NCBI RefSeq assembly: GCF_022828255.1
Contig: NZ_JAJQJW010000001.1
Span: 124,001 to 188,000, forward strand
Direction: 5' to 3'
DNA length: 64,000 nt
From: Candidatus Nanosynbacter sp. TM7-075
Lineage (GTDB): Bacteria > Patescibacteriota > Saccharimonadia > Saccharimonadales > Saccharimonadaceae
Shown here: positions 8,870 through 16,971 of the stretch, in pieces
How positions within the stretch are numbered: the stretch's first letter is position 1
Layout of the letters: each line of letters opens with the position of its first letter
Translations under genes and position numbers: made by a program
The notes under the pieces: generated by a model
What the model was told of the DNA's origin: nothing
The model's database searches: none
Seen by the model: only the letters and a program-made list of their open reading frames with translations

Positions 8870-10456
8870 TTACTGGACAATAAGTAAAACTCCGCAATAT
8901 CCTGGAATTATCATTTGGAGATTTTCTGCGGTAATTAAATCGACAGAGTGAGTTGAGGCAATGATCTTGGCGTTTTCTGGAGTGGAAAAGCTTTGTTTCT
9001 CGTCTGCGAAATTGATGAAAATATAAGCACGTTGACCGGATAGCTCTCTTTTTAATCCAAGAATAAATCCGTTGCCGGTGTTTTCTACAATACTCAAGCT
9101 GCCATTCTTAAGAATCGGGAGAGCTTGGCGCAATTTTAGCAGTCCTCGGTGCATATTAAGCAGAGAATCGTTTGCGATTTTTTCGCTATCAACGTTAATC
9201 TTCGTGTGATTATCATTAATAGGAAGCCAAGGTTTTACACTTGAAAAGCCCGCAAATTGCGAATCATTCCATTGCATTGGCGTGCGTTCCAAATCTCGGC
9301 TATCAACAACAGAATTGGCGGGGCTAAAATTATCTTGAATGTCATCAGCGGTCAATTCTCCATTTATCATGCCAATTTCGTCGCCGTAATAAACTACGCT
9401 AATTCCTGGAGTGAGGAGATTTAAGAAGCTGAGGGCGCGGGCGCGTTCTTCGCCCAATCTGGAGGCGACTCGCGGCTGATCGTGATTTCCGATGCAGAAA
9501 AATGGCGTGGTTGAGCTTGCTGATTGTAGATAATTCTCAATTTTTTTCTCAATATTTTTAGCGTGCCATTCGTTGTCGCGATATTCCATAAAAAACGCCG
9601 AGGCTTTCGGGTGGACTGTCAGGATTTGGCTGTATTGATGATAAATATCATCCAGCTTATCGTCGGGATAAAATTCAAACACCATTTGCTTGTCGTCATA
9701 TTCATCGCAAACTGACGCCAATTCTCGCAAATATTCCTGAAAATGCGGTCCCATTTTACAGTGGTCGTGAATAAATGCTCCGTAATCGTTTGGATTGCCA
9801 TAAAAGTCAGGATTTGGAGAATCGTCTTTAAAGTCGGGATCTTTGGAAATTCCCCAAATTGCATCGACGCGCATTCCATCGACGCCCACATTAAACCAAA
9901 ATCGCACTATACTTTTTATTTCAGCACGCACTGCAGGATTGTCCCAATTCAGATCTGGCTGCGTTTTCAGGAACGAATGCAGGTAAAATTGCCCAGTGTG
10001 CTCGTCAAATTCCCACGAACTGCCGCCAGACAAACTTCGCCAATTGTTAGGCTCGCTATCATCTTTTCCGTCGCGCCAAATATAGTAATCTCGCTTGGGG
10101 TTGTCGCGTGAAGATCTGGATTCTTGAAACCACGGATGTTGGTCTGAAGTGTGGCAGGGAACGAGGTCGATCATAACTTTAATGTCGAGATCATGGGCTT
10201 TTTTAAGGAGTGTCTGGAAATCGTGCATTTTTCCGAAAGTCGGATCAATAGCTCGATAATTTGCGATATCATAACCAAAGTCGGTCAGCGGTGATACGAA
10301 GAATGGGGAAATCCAAATCGAATCGATGCCCAGCCATGATAAATAATTCAGCTTCTCGGTAATGCCGTTCAAATCGCCAATTCCATCGCCATTCGTATCC
10401 AGAAAACTGCGCGGATAAATTTGATAAAGAGAGGCGACATCTTGCCAAGTTTTCAT
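8870..10456 (-). CDS. GH13 alpha-glucosidase (oligo-1,6-glucosidase/trehalose-hydrolase-like)
   Basis: Cytoplasmic retaining glycosidase of the GH13 alpha-amylase family. At 528 residues it begins with the YQIYPRSFLDTNGDGIGDL motif typical of the alpha-glucosidase branch. The catalytic triad is visible: Asp198 (GMRVDAI), Glu261 (VFEFYPD) and Asp326 (GNHDQPR). There is no signal peptide, so it probably works on imported or stored alpha-glucans. ATG 10456 lies 6 nt after a TATACT -10 box (10463-10468) with no Shine-Dalgarno, so a leaderless mRNA is likely. Exact linkage specificity (1,6 versus 1,4 versus trehalose-6-P) cannot be decided from sequence alone. Confidence 0.88.
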   Translation of the reverse strand: MKTWQDVASLYQIYPRSFLDTNGDGIGDLNGITEKLNYLSWLGIDSIWISPFFVSPLTDFGYDIANYRAIDPTFGKMHDFQTLLKKAHDLDIKVMIDLVPCHTSDQHPWFQESRSSRDNPKRDYYIWRDGKDDSEPNNWRSLSGGSSWEFDEHTGQFYLHSFLKTQPDLNWDNPAVRAEIKSIVRFWFNVGVDGMRVDAIWGISKDPDFKDDSPNPDFYGNPNDYGAFIHDHCKMGPHFQEYLRELASVCDEYDDKQMVFEFYPDDKLDDIYHQYSQILTVHPKASAFFMEYRDNEWHAKNIEKKIENYLQSASSTTPFFCIGNHDQPRVASRLGEERARALSFLNLLTPGISVVYYGDEIGMINGELTADDIQDNFSPANSVVDSRDLERTPMQWNDSQFAGFSSVKPWLPINDNHTKINVDSEKIANDSLLNMHRGLLKLRQALPILKNGSLSIVENTGNGFILGLKRELSGQRAYIFINFADEKQSFSTPENAKIIASTHSVDLITAENLQMIIPGYCGVLLIVQ

Positions 10457-10501
10457 GATTTAAGTATAAGCGAGATGATAGGGAAAATCAAAACAAATAA
10501 A

Positions 10502-10978
10502 TTACATGTGATGATAATGATGAGTCAATGCGTGACCTTTGCCTCGACGTAACAAATATAGATTGACGGGATATGATACGGCAAACGCGGCGAACATACA
10601 AATTAGCCGGCTAACCCAATAAATCGGATGAGCTAAGTTCTTATCCATAGCGCCCGGAATGATTAACATGATTATATTGTCTACGACAGTCATTGACAGT
10701 ATGGATAATGTGTCGGCGGCGAAAACTAACTTTAAGGATTTTATGAGCGATAATTTGGCGCGTACTAATGGTATGATTGATGCGGTGTAGCCGGAGATGA
10801 AAGCTAAGACTGACGCTAAAATGACCGTAGCGTGTGGTGCAAATCCAGCGTGTGTGCCGATGGTAACGCCAATCATCTCGCCAATCATACATCCCGCCAG
10901 GCAGTGCAAACTTGCCGCTAGCGCCATACGTTTGGTTGAATTTTTTGTATTGCAATGGTTGTGAGATTCGTGATTCAT
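10502..10978 (-). CDS. DUF4396-like four-helix membrane protein, His-rich ends
   Basis: 158 residues with about four membrane segments. The segment HCLAGCMIGEMIGVTIG, the VVDNIIMLIIPGAM helix and the PVNLYLLRRGKGHA tail resemble DUF4396 membrane proteins. Both termini are His-rich (HESHNH at the start, HALTHHYHHM at the end), suggesting metal contact. Its start overlaps the csoR stop by one base, so it is co-transcribed with a metal-sensor repressor. Function as a metal transporter or resistance protein is inferred from this pairing. Confidence 0.7.
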   Translation of the reverse strand: MNHESHNHCNTKNSTKRMALAASLHCLAGCMIGEMIGVTIGTHAGFAPHATVILASVLAFISGYTASIIPLVRAKLSLIKSLKLVFAADTLSILSMTVVDNIIMLIIPGAMDKNLAHPIYWVSRLICMFAAFAVSYPVNLYLLRRGKGHALTHHYHHM

Positions 10979-11265
10979 TATTTTGTCCTTATATTATTTA
11001 ATTCATATAGATTGAGCAATTCTTCTATCGCTTTACTTTGTTGAGCTTCGGCGCCGGACGCCATTTTATCGGCAATGTGTGTGCGGAGATGTCGCTCCAG
11101 AATAAGTTTATTAAGCGACGCTAATGACTTTTGTATTGCTAGGTTTTGGGTTAAAACATCCATGCAATACGCGTCGTCGGTAATTTGTTTCTCGAGTCCG
11201 CGCATTTGTCCTAATATGATCTTTGTGCGATGCAGGGCTCGTCGTTTGATGTCTGCTGTATCCAT
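10978..11265 (-). CDS. CsoR/RcnR-family metal-sensing transcriptional repressor
   Basis: A 95-residue all-helical DUF156 repressor (GQMRGLEKQI... YCMDVLTQ... LERHLRTHI). Metal-ligand positions are Cys34, His59 and His63. Cu(I) sensors of the CsoR type usually have Cys-His-Cys, so a His at the third position is closer to RcnR-type Ni/Co sensors. It should bind its own promoter: an ATACCCC..GGGG(G)TAT-type operator sits between its -35 and -10 boxes. No Shine-Dalgarno is present, and the ATG lies 6 nt after the -10. The second gene of the operon is the His-rich membrane protein. Confidence 0.85.
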   Translation of the reverse strand: MDTADIKRRALHRTKIILGQMRGLEKQITDDAYCMDVLTQNLAIQKSLASLNKLILERHLRTHIADKMASGAEAQQSKAIEELLNLYELNNIRTK

Positions 11266-11271
11266 AAAATA

Positions 11272-11301
11272 ATCATATACCCCATGGGGGTATTATGTCA
11301 A
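11272..11301 (-). promoter_or_regulatory. csoR promoter with embedded CsoR-type operator
   Basis: On the minus strand TTGACA (11296-11301) is followed by an 18-nt spacer and TATGAT (11272-11277). The spacer contains the G/C tract dyad, on the plus strand TACCCC-AT-GGGGGTA at 11278-11292, matching the usual CsoR-family operator layout. Repressor binding would block RNA polymerase directly. The csoR ATG is 6 nt downstream. Confidence 0.85.
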
Positions 11302-11367
11302 ATGTAATTAGCTATCTAAGGATTAACATACGAAAAAACCACCCGTTCGGATGGCTAAATATCAAAT

Positions 11368-11443
11368 TGGTGCGGGTAAGGAGACTCTAACTCCTGGCCT
11401 CTTCCATGGCAAGGAAGCGCTCTAACAACTGAGCTATACCCGC
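11368..11443 (-). tRNA. tRNA-Gly (anticodon GCC)
   Basis: Complete cloverleaf read on the minus strand from 11443. The acceptor is GCGGGTA with encoded CCA, and the anticodon loop TTGCCAT gives GCC. Length is 76 nt including CCA. Confidence 0.95.
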
Positions 11444-11492
11444 ATGCGGTTCACGATTTATTGTAACAAAACCGAGAATGAAATGCAATACT

Positions 11493-11568
11493 TGGTGGCT
11501 CCTCCCAGACTTGAACTGGGGACACAAGGCTCTTCAGGCCTCTGCTCTACCAACTGAGCTAAAGAGCC
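11493..11568 (-). tRNA. tRNA-Phe (anticodon GAA)
   Basis: Complete cloverleaf on the minus strand. The acceptor is GGCTCTT/AGGAGCC with encoded CCA, and the anticodon loop CTGAAGA gives GAA. Length is 76 nt. Confidence 0.95.
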
Positions 11569-11640
11569 ACACGGGTGATTGCTACTGTCAATTATACTAC
11601 AGATTGCCCGCATTGTGCAAGCGTGATAAAATGAGAGCAC

Positions 11641-11715
11641 GCGGGTGTCGTATAGCGGCTATTATGTGACCTTCCCAAGGTTGAGATGGGAGTTCGACTC
11701 TCCCCATCCGCACCA
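11641..11715 (+). tRNA. tRNA-Gly (anticodon CCC)
   Basis: Complete cloverleaf on the plus strand. The acceptor is GCGGGTG/CATCCGC with one G-U pair, the anticodon loop TTCCCAA gives CCC, and CCA is encoded. A TAAAAT-like box lies just upstream. The 35-bp inverted repeat begins 6 nt after its CCA end. Confidence 0.93.
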
Positions 11716-11721
11716 AGAAAG

Positions 11722-11756
11722 TATTTTAGTACAAAATGTTAAAAACTGTGAGCCGC
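11722..11756 (+). repeat. Left arm of 35-bp inverted repeat
   Basis: Begins TATTTTAGTACAAAATG and ends CTGTGAGCCGC. It is identical to the reverse complement of 14163-14197. Confidence 0.95.
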
Positions 11757-12059
11757 GCCGCCTAGCACGACAAGCCGTGCTGCGTTTCACTCCAGAAAAA
11801 CCTTTTTAGACCCCCGCCGATTCCTTATTTTTTAAATGAAAAGGTCGGATTTTTCTGGTCGGATGTGCTTTTTGCTAGATATGGCAAAAATGCGGTGTAA
11901 ATAGTATAATTATCACATAAACCATGAAGAAATAAAAACTCGTCATGAGTCGCTATTTCTCTATGGTCGGTACTGGAAACGGTATCGGGTAGTTTCGGCT
12001 ATCGCTCGTGGCGGGCTTTTTTGTATTTCGCCACGATGTAATATAAAAGAGGAGATTAC
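11757..12059 (+). promoter_or_regulatory. Hairpin-rich left end and structured 5' leader of the element
   Basis: There are several dyads: AGCACG/CGTGCT (11764-11781) and CCAGAAAAA/TTTTTCTGG (11792-11858). A TATAAT box at 11905-11910 lacks a clear -35. The following 150-nt leader contains CCATGAAGAAATA/TATTTCTCTATGG (11922-11966) and a perfect 8-bp stem TCGTGGCG/CGCCACGA (12006-12036) just before the AGAGGAG Shine-Dalgarno. The leader may control expression, but no riboswitch class was recognised. Confidence 0.5.
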
Positions 12060-12548
12060 ATGGAAACACTAAAATCCATCGGTGGCGTATTGTTAGGCAT
12101 AGCGTTTTTTGTGGGTAGTATCATCGCCCTAATATTGTTCTTTACAGTAGGCGCAACGGTAGGTGCGACTATATTACCGTTTGTCAGCTGGCTAACAGGT
12201 ATATTGTTTGCAATCAATGTCATTGCTTTACTGATGGCTATATCGCGTAAAACTCGTGGTGTTGCTCGTGGTGTTGTAGGTATCATCATTTTCCTATCAT
12301 CGTATGTTTATGGTTTGCAGACTTGGATTATTGGCTTGCTGGTTACGTTGACACTTTGGGGCTGGATAGCTGTGATTATTGGTCTATTCATAGGCGGTAT
12401 TGGTGTAGTGCCTATCGGAATGGCGGCAGCGATATTTAACGGTCGTTGGAGCATATTCTTCGTACTACTAATTAACGTTATATTGACGTATGGCACGCGT
12501 ATCATTGGTGGGACTTTAGCTGAGAGTGCAGGAAGAGCTAATGAATAA
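12060..12548 (+). CDS. Membrane protein of unknown function (element gene 1)
   Basis: 162 residues, about four to five hydrophobic helices, very few charged residues apart from a short loop SRKTRGVARG and the C-terminal tail. AGAGGAG lies 5-11 nt before the ATG. The next ORF starts directly at its stop, so the three element genes look like one operon. I do not recognise a family. Confidence 0.75.
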   Translation: METLKSIGGVLLGIAFFVGSIIALILFFTVGATVGATILPFVSWLTGILFAINVIALLMAISRKTRGVARGVVGIIIFLSSYVYGLQTWIIGLLVTLTLWGWIAVIIGLFIGGIGVVPIGMAAAIFNGRWSIFFVLLINVILTYGTRIIGGTLAESAGRANE

Positions 12549-13463
12549 ATGGCAAGAGATACTTTCAATAGAAGCCTAGACTTTAACGCTAAGCTCAAGT
12601 ATTTTATTGCGTGCTATCTGCTTGTCTGGCTTGTTTTACAAGACGCTATAGGAAAGTTTATTACTATTCTTAATAACAGGGGTGTTGTTAATCTCGGTAA
12701 GAATTTTAATCCTAGCAATTTATTTTGGACTGATGAGCCGCTATGGAGCATTGTCAAATTCGCCATTATCTGTGGGCTTGCTTTTATATTCGGTGTCGCA
12801 TATTCACACATGGCGCGTAAAATCAGGGCAAGCGATAAAGTCACGATAAGCATGGTTAATGCCATTGTTGGTATTTTTGGGTATGTTATCATTTTATTCC
12901 TGATTATTGCAATATTTAGGAATGACGCACTACACGAAAGCTTTGTGCGCATGAGAGATGTTATCAGACAAGATAATTTATACATGGCTTTTATTGTTTT
13001 CCAGTTTATTGGTGCTGGCGTCCTAACGTTTGTTGGTATTAACACAGGACAAAAATTAGTAGGTAAATTTGAGGAGGACGATAAGGGCAAGTTATTAGGA
13101 ATAAAATGGTATCACTATATATGGCTGTCGCCAGCCATAAGCATATATGTTCAATCTTTCTTATTCCTCATTTATTTGACTATACCCGCAATAGGAGCAT
13201 TTTTTGCTAATTTCAACTGGGGCGACCTTTTAGGCGGCAATACAGACAGTACGCATAATAACAGTGTTAGTTCTCTCATTTGGAGCTTTGCCTTTTTGTA
13301 TTTAATTGCGGTTGTAATTTTCTACTTAATAAAGCTACAGAGAGACGTTCTTGCTGGCAAGACAAAAATGCACACAGTATTTAAGGTGCTAATCAGTATA
13401 GCCGTATCGTTAATTATTCCGATTTTACTGATAACGTTTACCGCTATTGGAGATAATAATTAG
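12549..13463 (+). CDS. Polytopic membrane protein of unknown function (element gene 2)
   Basis: 304 residues with about seven predicted membrane segments and short charged loops. There is no recognisable transporter or enzyme motif. ATG 12549 follows the upstream stop immediately; the upstream end supplies AGGAAGAG as a possible Shine-Dalgarno. Its stop overlaps the J-domain start by one base. Together with gene 1 it may form a membrane complex; that is inference from gene order. Confidence 0.75.
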   Translation: MARDTFNRSLDFNAKLKYFIACYLLVWLVLQDAIGKFITILNNRGVVNLGKNFNPSNLFWTDEPLWSIVKFAIICGLAFIFGVAYSHMARKIRASDKVTISMVNAIVGIFGYVIILFLIIAIFRNDALHESFVRMRDVIRQDNLYMAFIVFQFIGAGVLTFVGINTGQKLVGKFEEDDKGKLLGIKWYHYIWLSPAISIYVQSFLFLIYLTIPAIGAFFANFNWGDLLGGNTDSTHNNSVSSLIWSFAFLYLIAVVIFYLIKLQRDVLAGKTKMHTVFKVLISIAVSLIIPILLITFTAIGDNN

Positions 13464-14140
13464 TGGCTAATTCAGATAATTATTATGAGTTCTTGGGCGT
13501 TGAGCCTACTGCTTCGCAAGATGAAATAAAAAAAGCTTACAGAAAGCTTGCTTTCAAGTATCATCCTGATACAGGTTCAGAAAAAGATGATGAACTTTTC
13601 AAAAGACTTCAGTTTATCTACTCAATTTTGAACGACCCTATAGAACGGAAATCGTATGACGAGAGCATAGCTTATAGGTCATATAAAAAGCATGAGCGAA
13701 GCCATGCGGAGTATGGCAAGCAGAAAGAATATAAAAAAGAGGAGTCACCAGCACCAGAAAATTATGATGTTGCCACTTTTGTTAATGGATTGGAAGTTGT
13801 TGATTCGGCTGGCGCGCGCCAGTATATACAACTAGGCGATTATTTGTACTACAAAGTTGTTGTTAATAAAAAAGCATTGTTCTACGAATACAAAGGCTCT
13901 GATTATTACCGTACTAAGGTATTGAAGATTTATAGCAAGAAAAGGAACAATTTTAGAAAAGTACCACTCTTTGTGGTTAATTATCAGGGAGTTTGCCATG
14001 TACTTTTTGAAGCAGACTTTCAAAAGCATTGGCTTACAGAGGACGGGTTTAGGGCCGTTGAAAACAAGAATATAAGAAATACACTGATTGCTGGATTTAC
14101 TGTTATAACAATCATTCTTTACTGGTTATTTAATATATAG
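13463..14140 (+). CDS. Tail-anchored J-domain (DnaJ-like) protein (element gene 3)
   Basis: 225 residues. The N-terminal J domain (about 6-70) has [20 protein letters not shown] and the HPD triad (His34-Pro35-Asp36) needed to stimulate Hsp70 ATPase. A charged linker and a middle domain without a known signature follow. One membrane helix closes the C-terminus (about 203-223), so the J domain should face the cytoplasm. There is no zinc-finger or G/F region, so it is not DnaJ itself. GTG 13463 overlaps the upstream stop. It probably recruits DnaK to the two membrane proteins encoded before it. Confidence 0.8.
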   Translation: MANSDNYYEFLGVEPTASQDEIKKAYRKLAFKYHPDTGSEKDDELFKRLQFIYSILNDPIERKSYDESIAYRSYKKHERSHAEYGKQKEYKKEESPAPENYDVATFVNGLEVVDSAGARQYIQLGDYLYYKVVVNKKALFYEYKGSDYYRTKVLKIYSKKRNNFRKVPLFVVNYQGVCHVLFEADFQKHWLTEDGFRAVENKNIRNTLIAGFTVITIILYWLFNI

Positions 14141-14162
14141 GGCGTGTCACTTGCAACATGTG

Positions 14163-14197
14163 GCGGCTCACAGTTTTTAACATTTTGTACTAAAATA
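14163..14197 (-). repeat. Right arm of 35-bp inverted repeat
   Basis: Exact reverse complement of 11722-11756. It lies 22 nt after the J-domain gene stop. Confidence 0.95.
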
Positions 14198-14229
14198 GGT
14201 TCTAGCGGAGTTGTAAAATTCCACCAGGA

Positions 14230-14270
14230 ATTATAAAGCACTCCGTAAAATTACAGAGTGCTTATTTTAT
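14230..14270. terminator. Bidirectional hairpin terminator
   Basis: Stem AAGCACTC (14236-14243) with GAGTGCTT (14256-14263), flanked by A/T runs on both sides. It lies between the element and the convergent slipin gene and can end transcription from either side. Confidence 0.7.
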
Positions 14271-14281
14271 TGATAAATGTT

Positions 14282-15028
14282 CTATTTCTTACCGCCACGA
14301 ATTGCGTCGATGAGTTCGATAGGGAACAGCATCATCGTCTTTTGACTTGGCTCTGTAGAGATTCGCTCTAAGGTGTTCAACGTTCGCAGATTGATAGCGC
14401 CTTGGGTTTTTGCTAGGATTTCTGCGGCCTGAGCTAATGTTTCGGCTGCGGCTTTTTCGCCGTCAGCGTTGATGATGTTGGCGCGGCGCTCACGTTCTGC
14501 CTCGGCTTGTTTGGCCATAGCGCGTTTCATGTCACCAGGAAGTTCGATATTCTGAATCTTAACGTTCTCGACATCGATGCCCCATTTGTCAGTTTCGGCA
14601 TCAACAATTTCCTTGATTTGCTGGGAAATTTCTTCGCGCTTGGCAAGCAAATCGTCCATATCAACGTTACCGGTGACGTCGCGTAATGCCGCTTGGGCAA
14701 ATTGGCTAGTCGCGTAAATATAGTTCGTGGTTTCCAGCACGGCTTTTGGCGCGTTGATGACTCGGAAATAAACCACCGCATCAACGCCGACCGTGACGTT
14801 GTCTTTGGTGATGACTTCTTGTTTTGGAACGTCAATTGGAGTTGAACGAATATCGACCAACATCATTGTCTGCAATCCTGGAATGACGACTCTTAATCCT
14901 GGTTCGCGAACACCAGTAAATCGACCAAGTGTTAAAACCACGCCGCGCTGATATTGATTGACAATTTTAATGCCACCAAGCACATAAAGCCCGATAGATA
15001 CTAAGATTATTACTACAAATGCTCCCAT
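14282..15028 (-). CDS. Slipin/stomatin-like SPFH (band 7) membrane protein
   Basis: 248 residues. A short N-terminal membrane anchor (about 3-20) is followed by an SPFH domain (VNQYQRGVVLTLGRFTGVREPG... IRSTPIDVP... VDAVVYFRV) and a coiled-coil segment rich in Ala/Glu (AKQAEAERERRANIINADGEKAAAE split across two motifs). Family members form membrane-microdomain scaffolds. AGGAGG precedes the ATG. No NfeD partner is adjacent, which is the common neighbour elsewhere. Confidence 0.9.
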   Translation of the reverse strand: MGAFVVIILVSIGLYVLGGIKIVNQYQRGVVLTLGRFTGVREPGLRVVIPGLQTMMLVDIRSTPIDVPKQEVITKDNVTVGVDAVVYFRVINAPKAVLETTNYIYATSQFAQAALRDVTGNVDMDDLLAKREEISQQIKEIVDAETDKWGIDVENVKIQNIELPGDMKRAMAKQAEAERERRANIINADGEKAAAETLAQAAEILAKTQGAINLRTLNTLERISTEPSQKTMMLFPIELIDAIRGGKK

Positions 15029-15130
15029 TTTTCCTCCTATTTATATAGATCTATTGTAGCATTTTGTGTGAGGAAAGTGTAAACGGCGGACGACTTTTTG
15101 GCTTTATGGATTTCGCGATATAATGGAAGT

Positions 15131-16303
15131 ATGAGTGATAGTAGGCAGCCACTGGCTGAACAGATGAGACCGCAGACGCTGGACGAGGTGATAGGGCAGA
15201 GTCATTTGCTTGGCGAGGGCGAGTTATTGAGGAGGATTGTTAAGAATGGCGAGCCGGTTAGTTTGATATTGTGGGGTCCGCCGGGAACTGGAAAAACGAC
15301 GTTGGCGCGGATTATTGCACGTGAGGTGAAGGCGGAGTTTATTGAGTTGTCAGCAGTTACAAGCGGAAAAAAAGACGTTGAACAAGTGATTGAACATGCT
15401 CGTCAAAATTGGAATTTAGGACTCAGGACAATTCTATTCGTTGACGAAATTCATCGCTTTAATAAGGCGCAGCAAGACGCGTTTTTGCCGCACGTTGAGA
15501 GTGGACTAATTACGTTAATCGGTGCGACGACCGAGAATCCGAGCTTTGAAGTCATCACGCCGCTGCTGTCGCGTTCACGGGTTTTGGTTCTCCAGCGATT
15601 GACAAAAGACGAAATTATATCGGTATTAAAAAGAGCGCTGAAAGTCTTGAAAAAGTCTAAGCAAGTTTCGCCCAAAGCTCTGGACTATTTGGCGGAATTA
15701 TCGGACGGCGATGCAAGGGTGGCGTTGGGCAATTTGGAATTGGCGCTGAGTTTTAATGAAAAAGTAACGCCGGAAGTGGTTAAGGCGGCGGCTCAGAAGC
15801 GGCTTCCGGGCTATGATAAAAAAGGCGATTCGCATTACGATGTGATTTCCGCTTTTATCAAGTCATTGCGGGGCAGTGACGCGACGGCTGCGACGTATTA
15901 TTTGGCGCGAATGATTGACGCGGGCGAAGATCCGAAGTTTATTGCTCGGCGAATGGTGATTTTTGCGTCGGAAGATATCGGGCTGGCGGGTAATGGTGCG
16001 CTGAGTTTGGCAATTGCAACGTTTGAGGCTGTTGAGCGCGTCGGTCTTCCGGAGGCGAAGTACAATTTATTCCATTGCGCTATTGCGTTGGCTCGTAGTC
16101 AGAAATCGCGTGAAATTACCGATTTAATGCACGGCGCTTTTGAACTGGCACGTAAATATCCGAATTCTCCCGTGCCGTTACATCTCAGGAATGCTCCGAC
16201 CAAATTGATGAAAGATTTGGGCTATAACAAGGGCTACAAATGGCAAGCTGGCTTTAAGCACGACAAAGGATTTTTACCAGAGGAAATTAAGGATGTGGTA
16301 TAA
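15131..16303 (+). CDS. rarA: Replication-associated recombination ATPase RarA (MgsA)
   Basis: AAA+ clamp-loader-like ATPase working at stalled forks, 390 residues from ATG 15131. Walker [10 protein letters not shown] (49-57, Lys55), Walker B FVDEIHRF (Asp106, Glu107), sensor 1 [12 protein letters not shown], then the RarA tetramerisation domain ([12 protein letters not shown]). A longer TTG start at 15098 is possible but less likely. TATAAT at 15119-15124 lies 6 nt before ATG 15131 and there is no Shine-Dalgarno, so a leaderless mRNA fits. Confidence 0.93.
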   Translation: MSDSRQPLAEQMRPQTLDEVIGQSHLLGEGELLRRIVKNGEPVSLILWGPPGTGKTTLARIIAREVKAEFIELSAVTSGKKDVEQVIEHARQNWNLGLRTILFVDEIHRFNKAQQDAFLPHVESGLITLIGATTENPSFEVITPLLSRSRVLVLQRLTKDEIISVLKRALKVLKKSKQVSPKALDYLAELSDGDARVALGNLELALSFNEKVTPEVVKAAAQKRLPGYDKKGDSHYDVISAFIKSLRGSDATAATYYLARMIDAGEDPKFIARRMVIFASEDIGLAGNGALSLAIATFEAVERVGLPEAKYNLFHCAIALARSQKSREITDLMHGAFELARKYPNSPVPLHLRNAPTKLMKDLGYNKGYKWQAGFKHDKGFLPEEIKDVV

Positions 16304-16339
16304 TTGACATTACCAATATTCTTAAAAGGAGAAATTAAT

Positions 16340-16909
16340 ATGCCAAAACAAGAACCTCAGCAGCCGCAATATGCGCCACAGCCTGATCCAAACGCACAAT
16401 ACGGTCCCGCACCACAACCGCAGAACACACCGTATGAGCAGCAACCAGTCAGCCAGCAATATTTTGCACAACCTCAAGCAGCGCCAGTGCAATATGTCGT
16501 GATGGCAGAATCTCTGAAGGGCGTTAAGGGTTGGTTAATGTTCTTTGTTGTTTGTTTTGTTATCGGTAGCCTTGTCAATACAGCAGTGTTTTTCCAGGCG
16601 ATAATGAATCTTAGTCAGCCTGAAAACGTCATTTCTTTGATATTTTCACCTATATTAGTAGTCTTAGCTATTTGTGCAGTTGTGTTCATAACGATGCAGA
16701 AGCGTCTTGGCAAGTGGCTAGCTGTTGCTACGATCGCCACGGCTGGATTGGGCAACGTTGCGAATGCGGTAGTTATATATGCATCTGGAAGATCGGGAGT
16801 AGAGGTTTCGGCATTTATCACCGGAATCGTTACAATGCTAATAGTAGAAGGATTGGTAATCTTGTACTTCTTTGCTTCTCGTCGAGTCAAAGAAACTCTT
16901 GTCAATTAG
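16340..16909 (+). CDS. Membrane protein with Pro/Gln-rich cytoplasmic N-terminus
   Basis: 189 residues. The first 55 residues are rich in Pro, Gln and Tyr (QQPQYAPQPDP type), followed by about four membrane helices starting at GVKGWLMFFVVCFV. The membrane part loosely resembles DUF2569. AAAAGGAG precedes ATG 16340. TATAAT overlapping the rarA stop may supply its own promoter. The protease gene at 42.2 kb ends with a similar Pro/Gln-rich tail, so low-complexity cytoplasmic tails recur here. Confidence 0.75.
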   Translation: MPKQEPQQPQYAPQPDPNAQYGPAPQPQNTPYEQQPVSQQYFAQPQAAPVQYVVMAESLKGVKGWLMFFVVCFVIGSLVNTAVFFQAIMNLSQPENVISLIFSPILVVLAICAVVFITMQKRLGKWLAVATIATAGLGNVANAVVIYASGRSGVEVSAFITGIVTMLIVEGLVILYFFASRRVKETLVN

Positions 16910-16923
16910 TTGATGCTCACATT

Positions 16924-16958
16924 AAAAATAGCCGCCTCATTACGGGGCGGTTATTTTT
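16924..16958. terminator. Bidirectional terminator between convergent genes
   Basis: Stem AAATAGCCGCC / GGGCGGTTATTT with A-rich and T-rich flanks. It serves the membrane-protein gene on the plus strand and typA on the minus strand. Confidence 0.85.
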
Positions 16959-16971
16959 ATGGTTTACACGA

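Larger units (their letters stand above)
11722..14197 (+). mobile_element. Candidate 2.5-kb element bounded by 35-bp perfect inverted repeats
   Basis: The left arm 11722-11756 and right arm 14163-14197 are exact reverse complements over 35 bp; pairing stops on both sides. The inside holds a hairpin-rich left end, one promoter and three co-directional genes (two membrane proteins and a J-domain protein). No transposase or recombinase is encoded, and no target-site duplication is evident. It starts 6 nt after tRNA-Gly(CCC). It could be a non-autonomous transposon or an invertible segment. Confidence 0.6.

Noticed and set aside
11722-14197. Standard insertion sequence
   Set aside because: None of the three ORFs resembles a transposase or recombinase, and no flanking direct repeat is visible.
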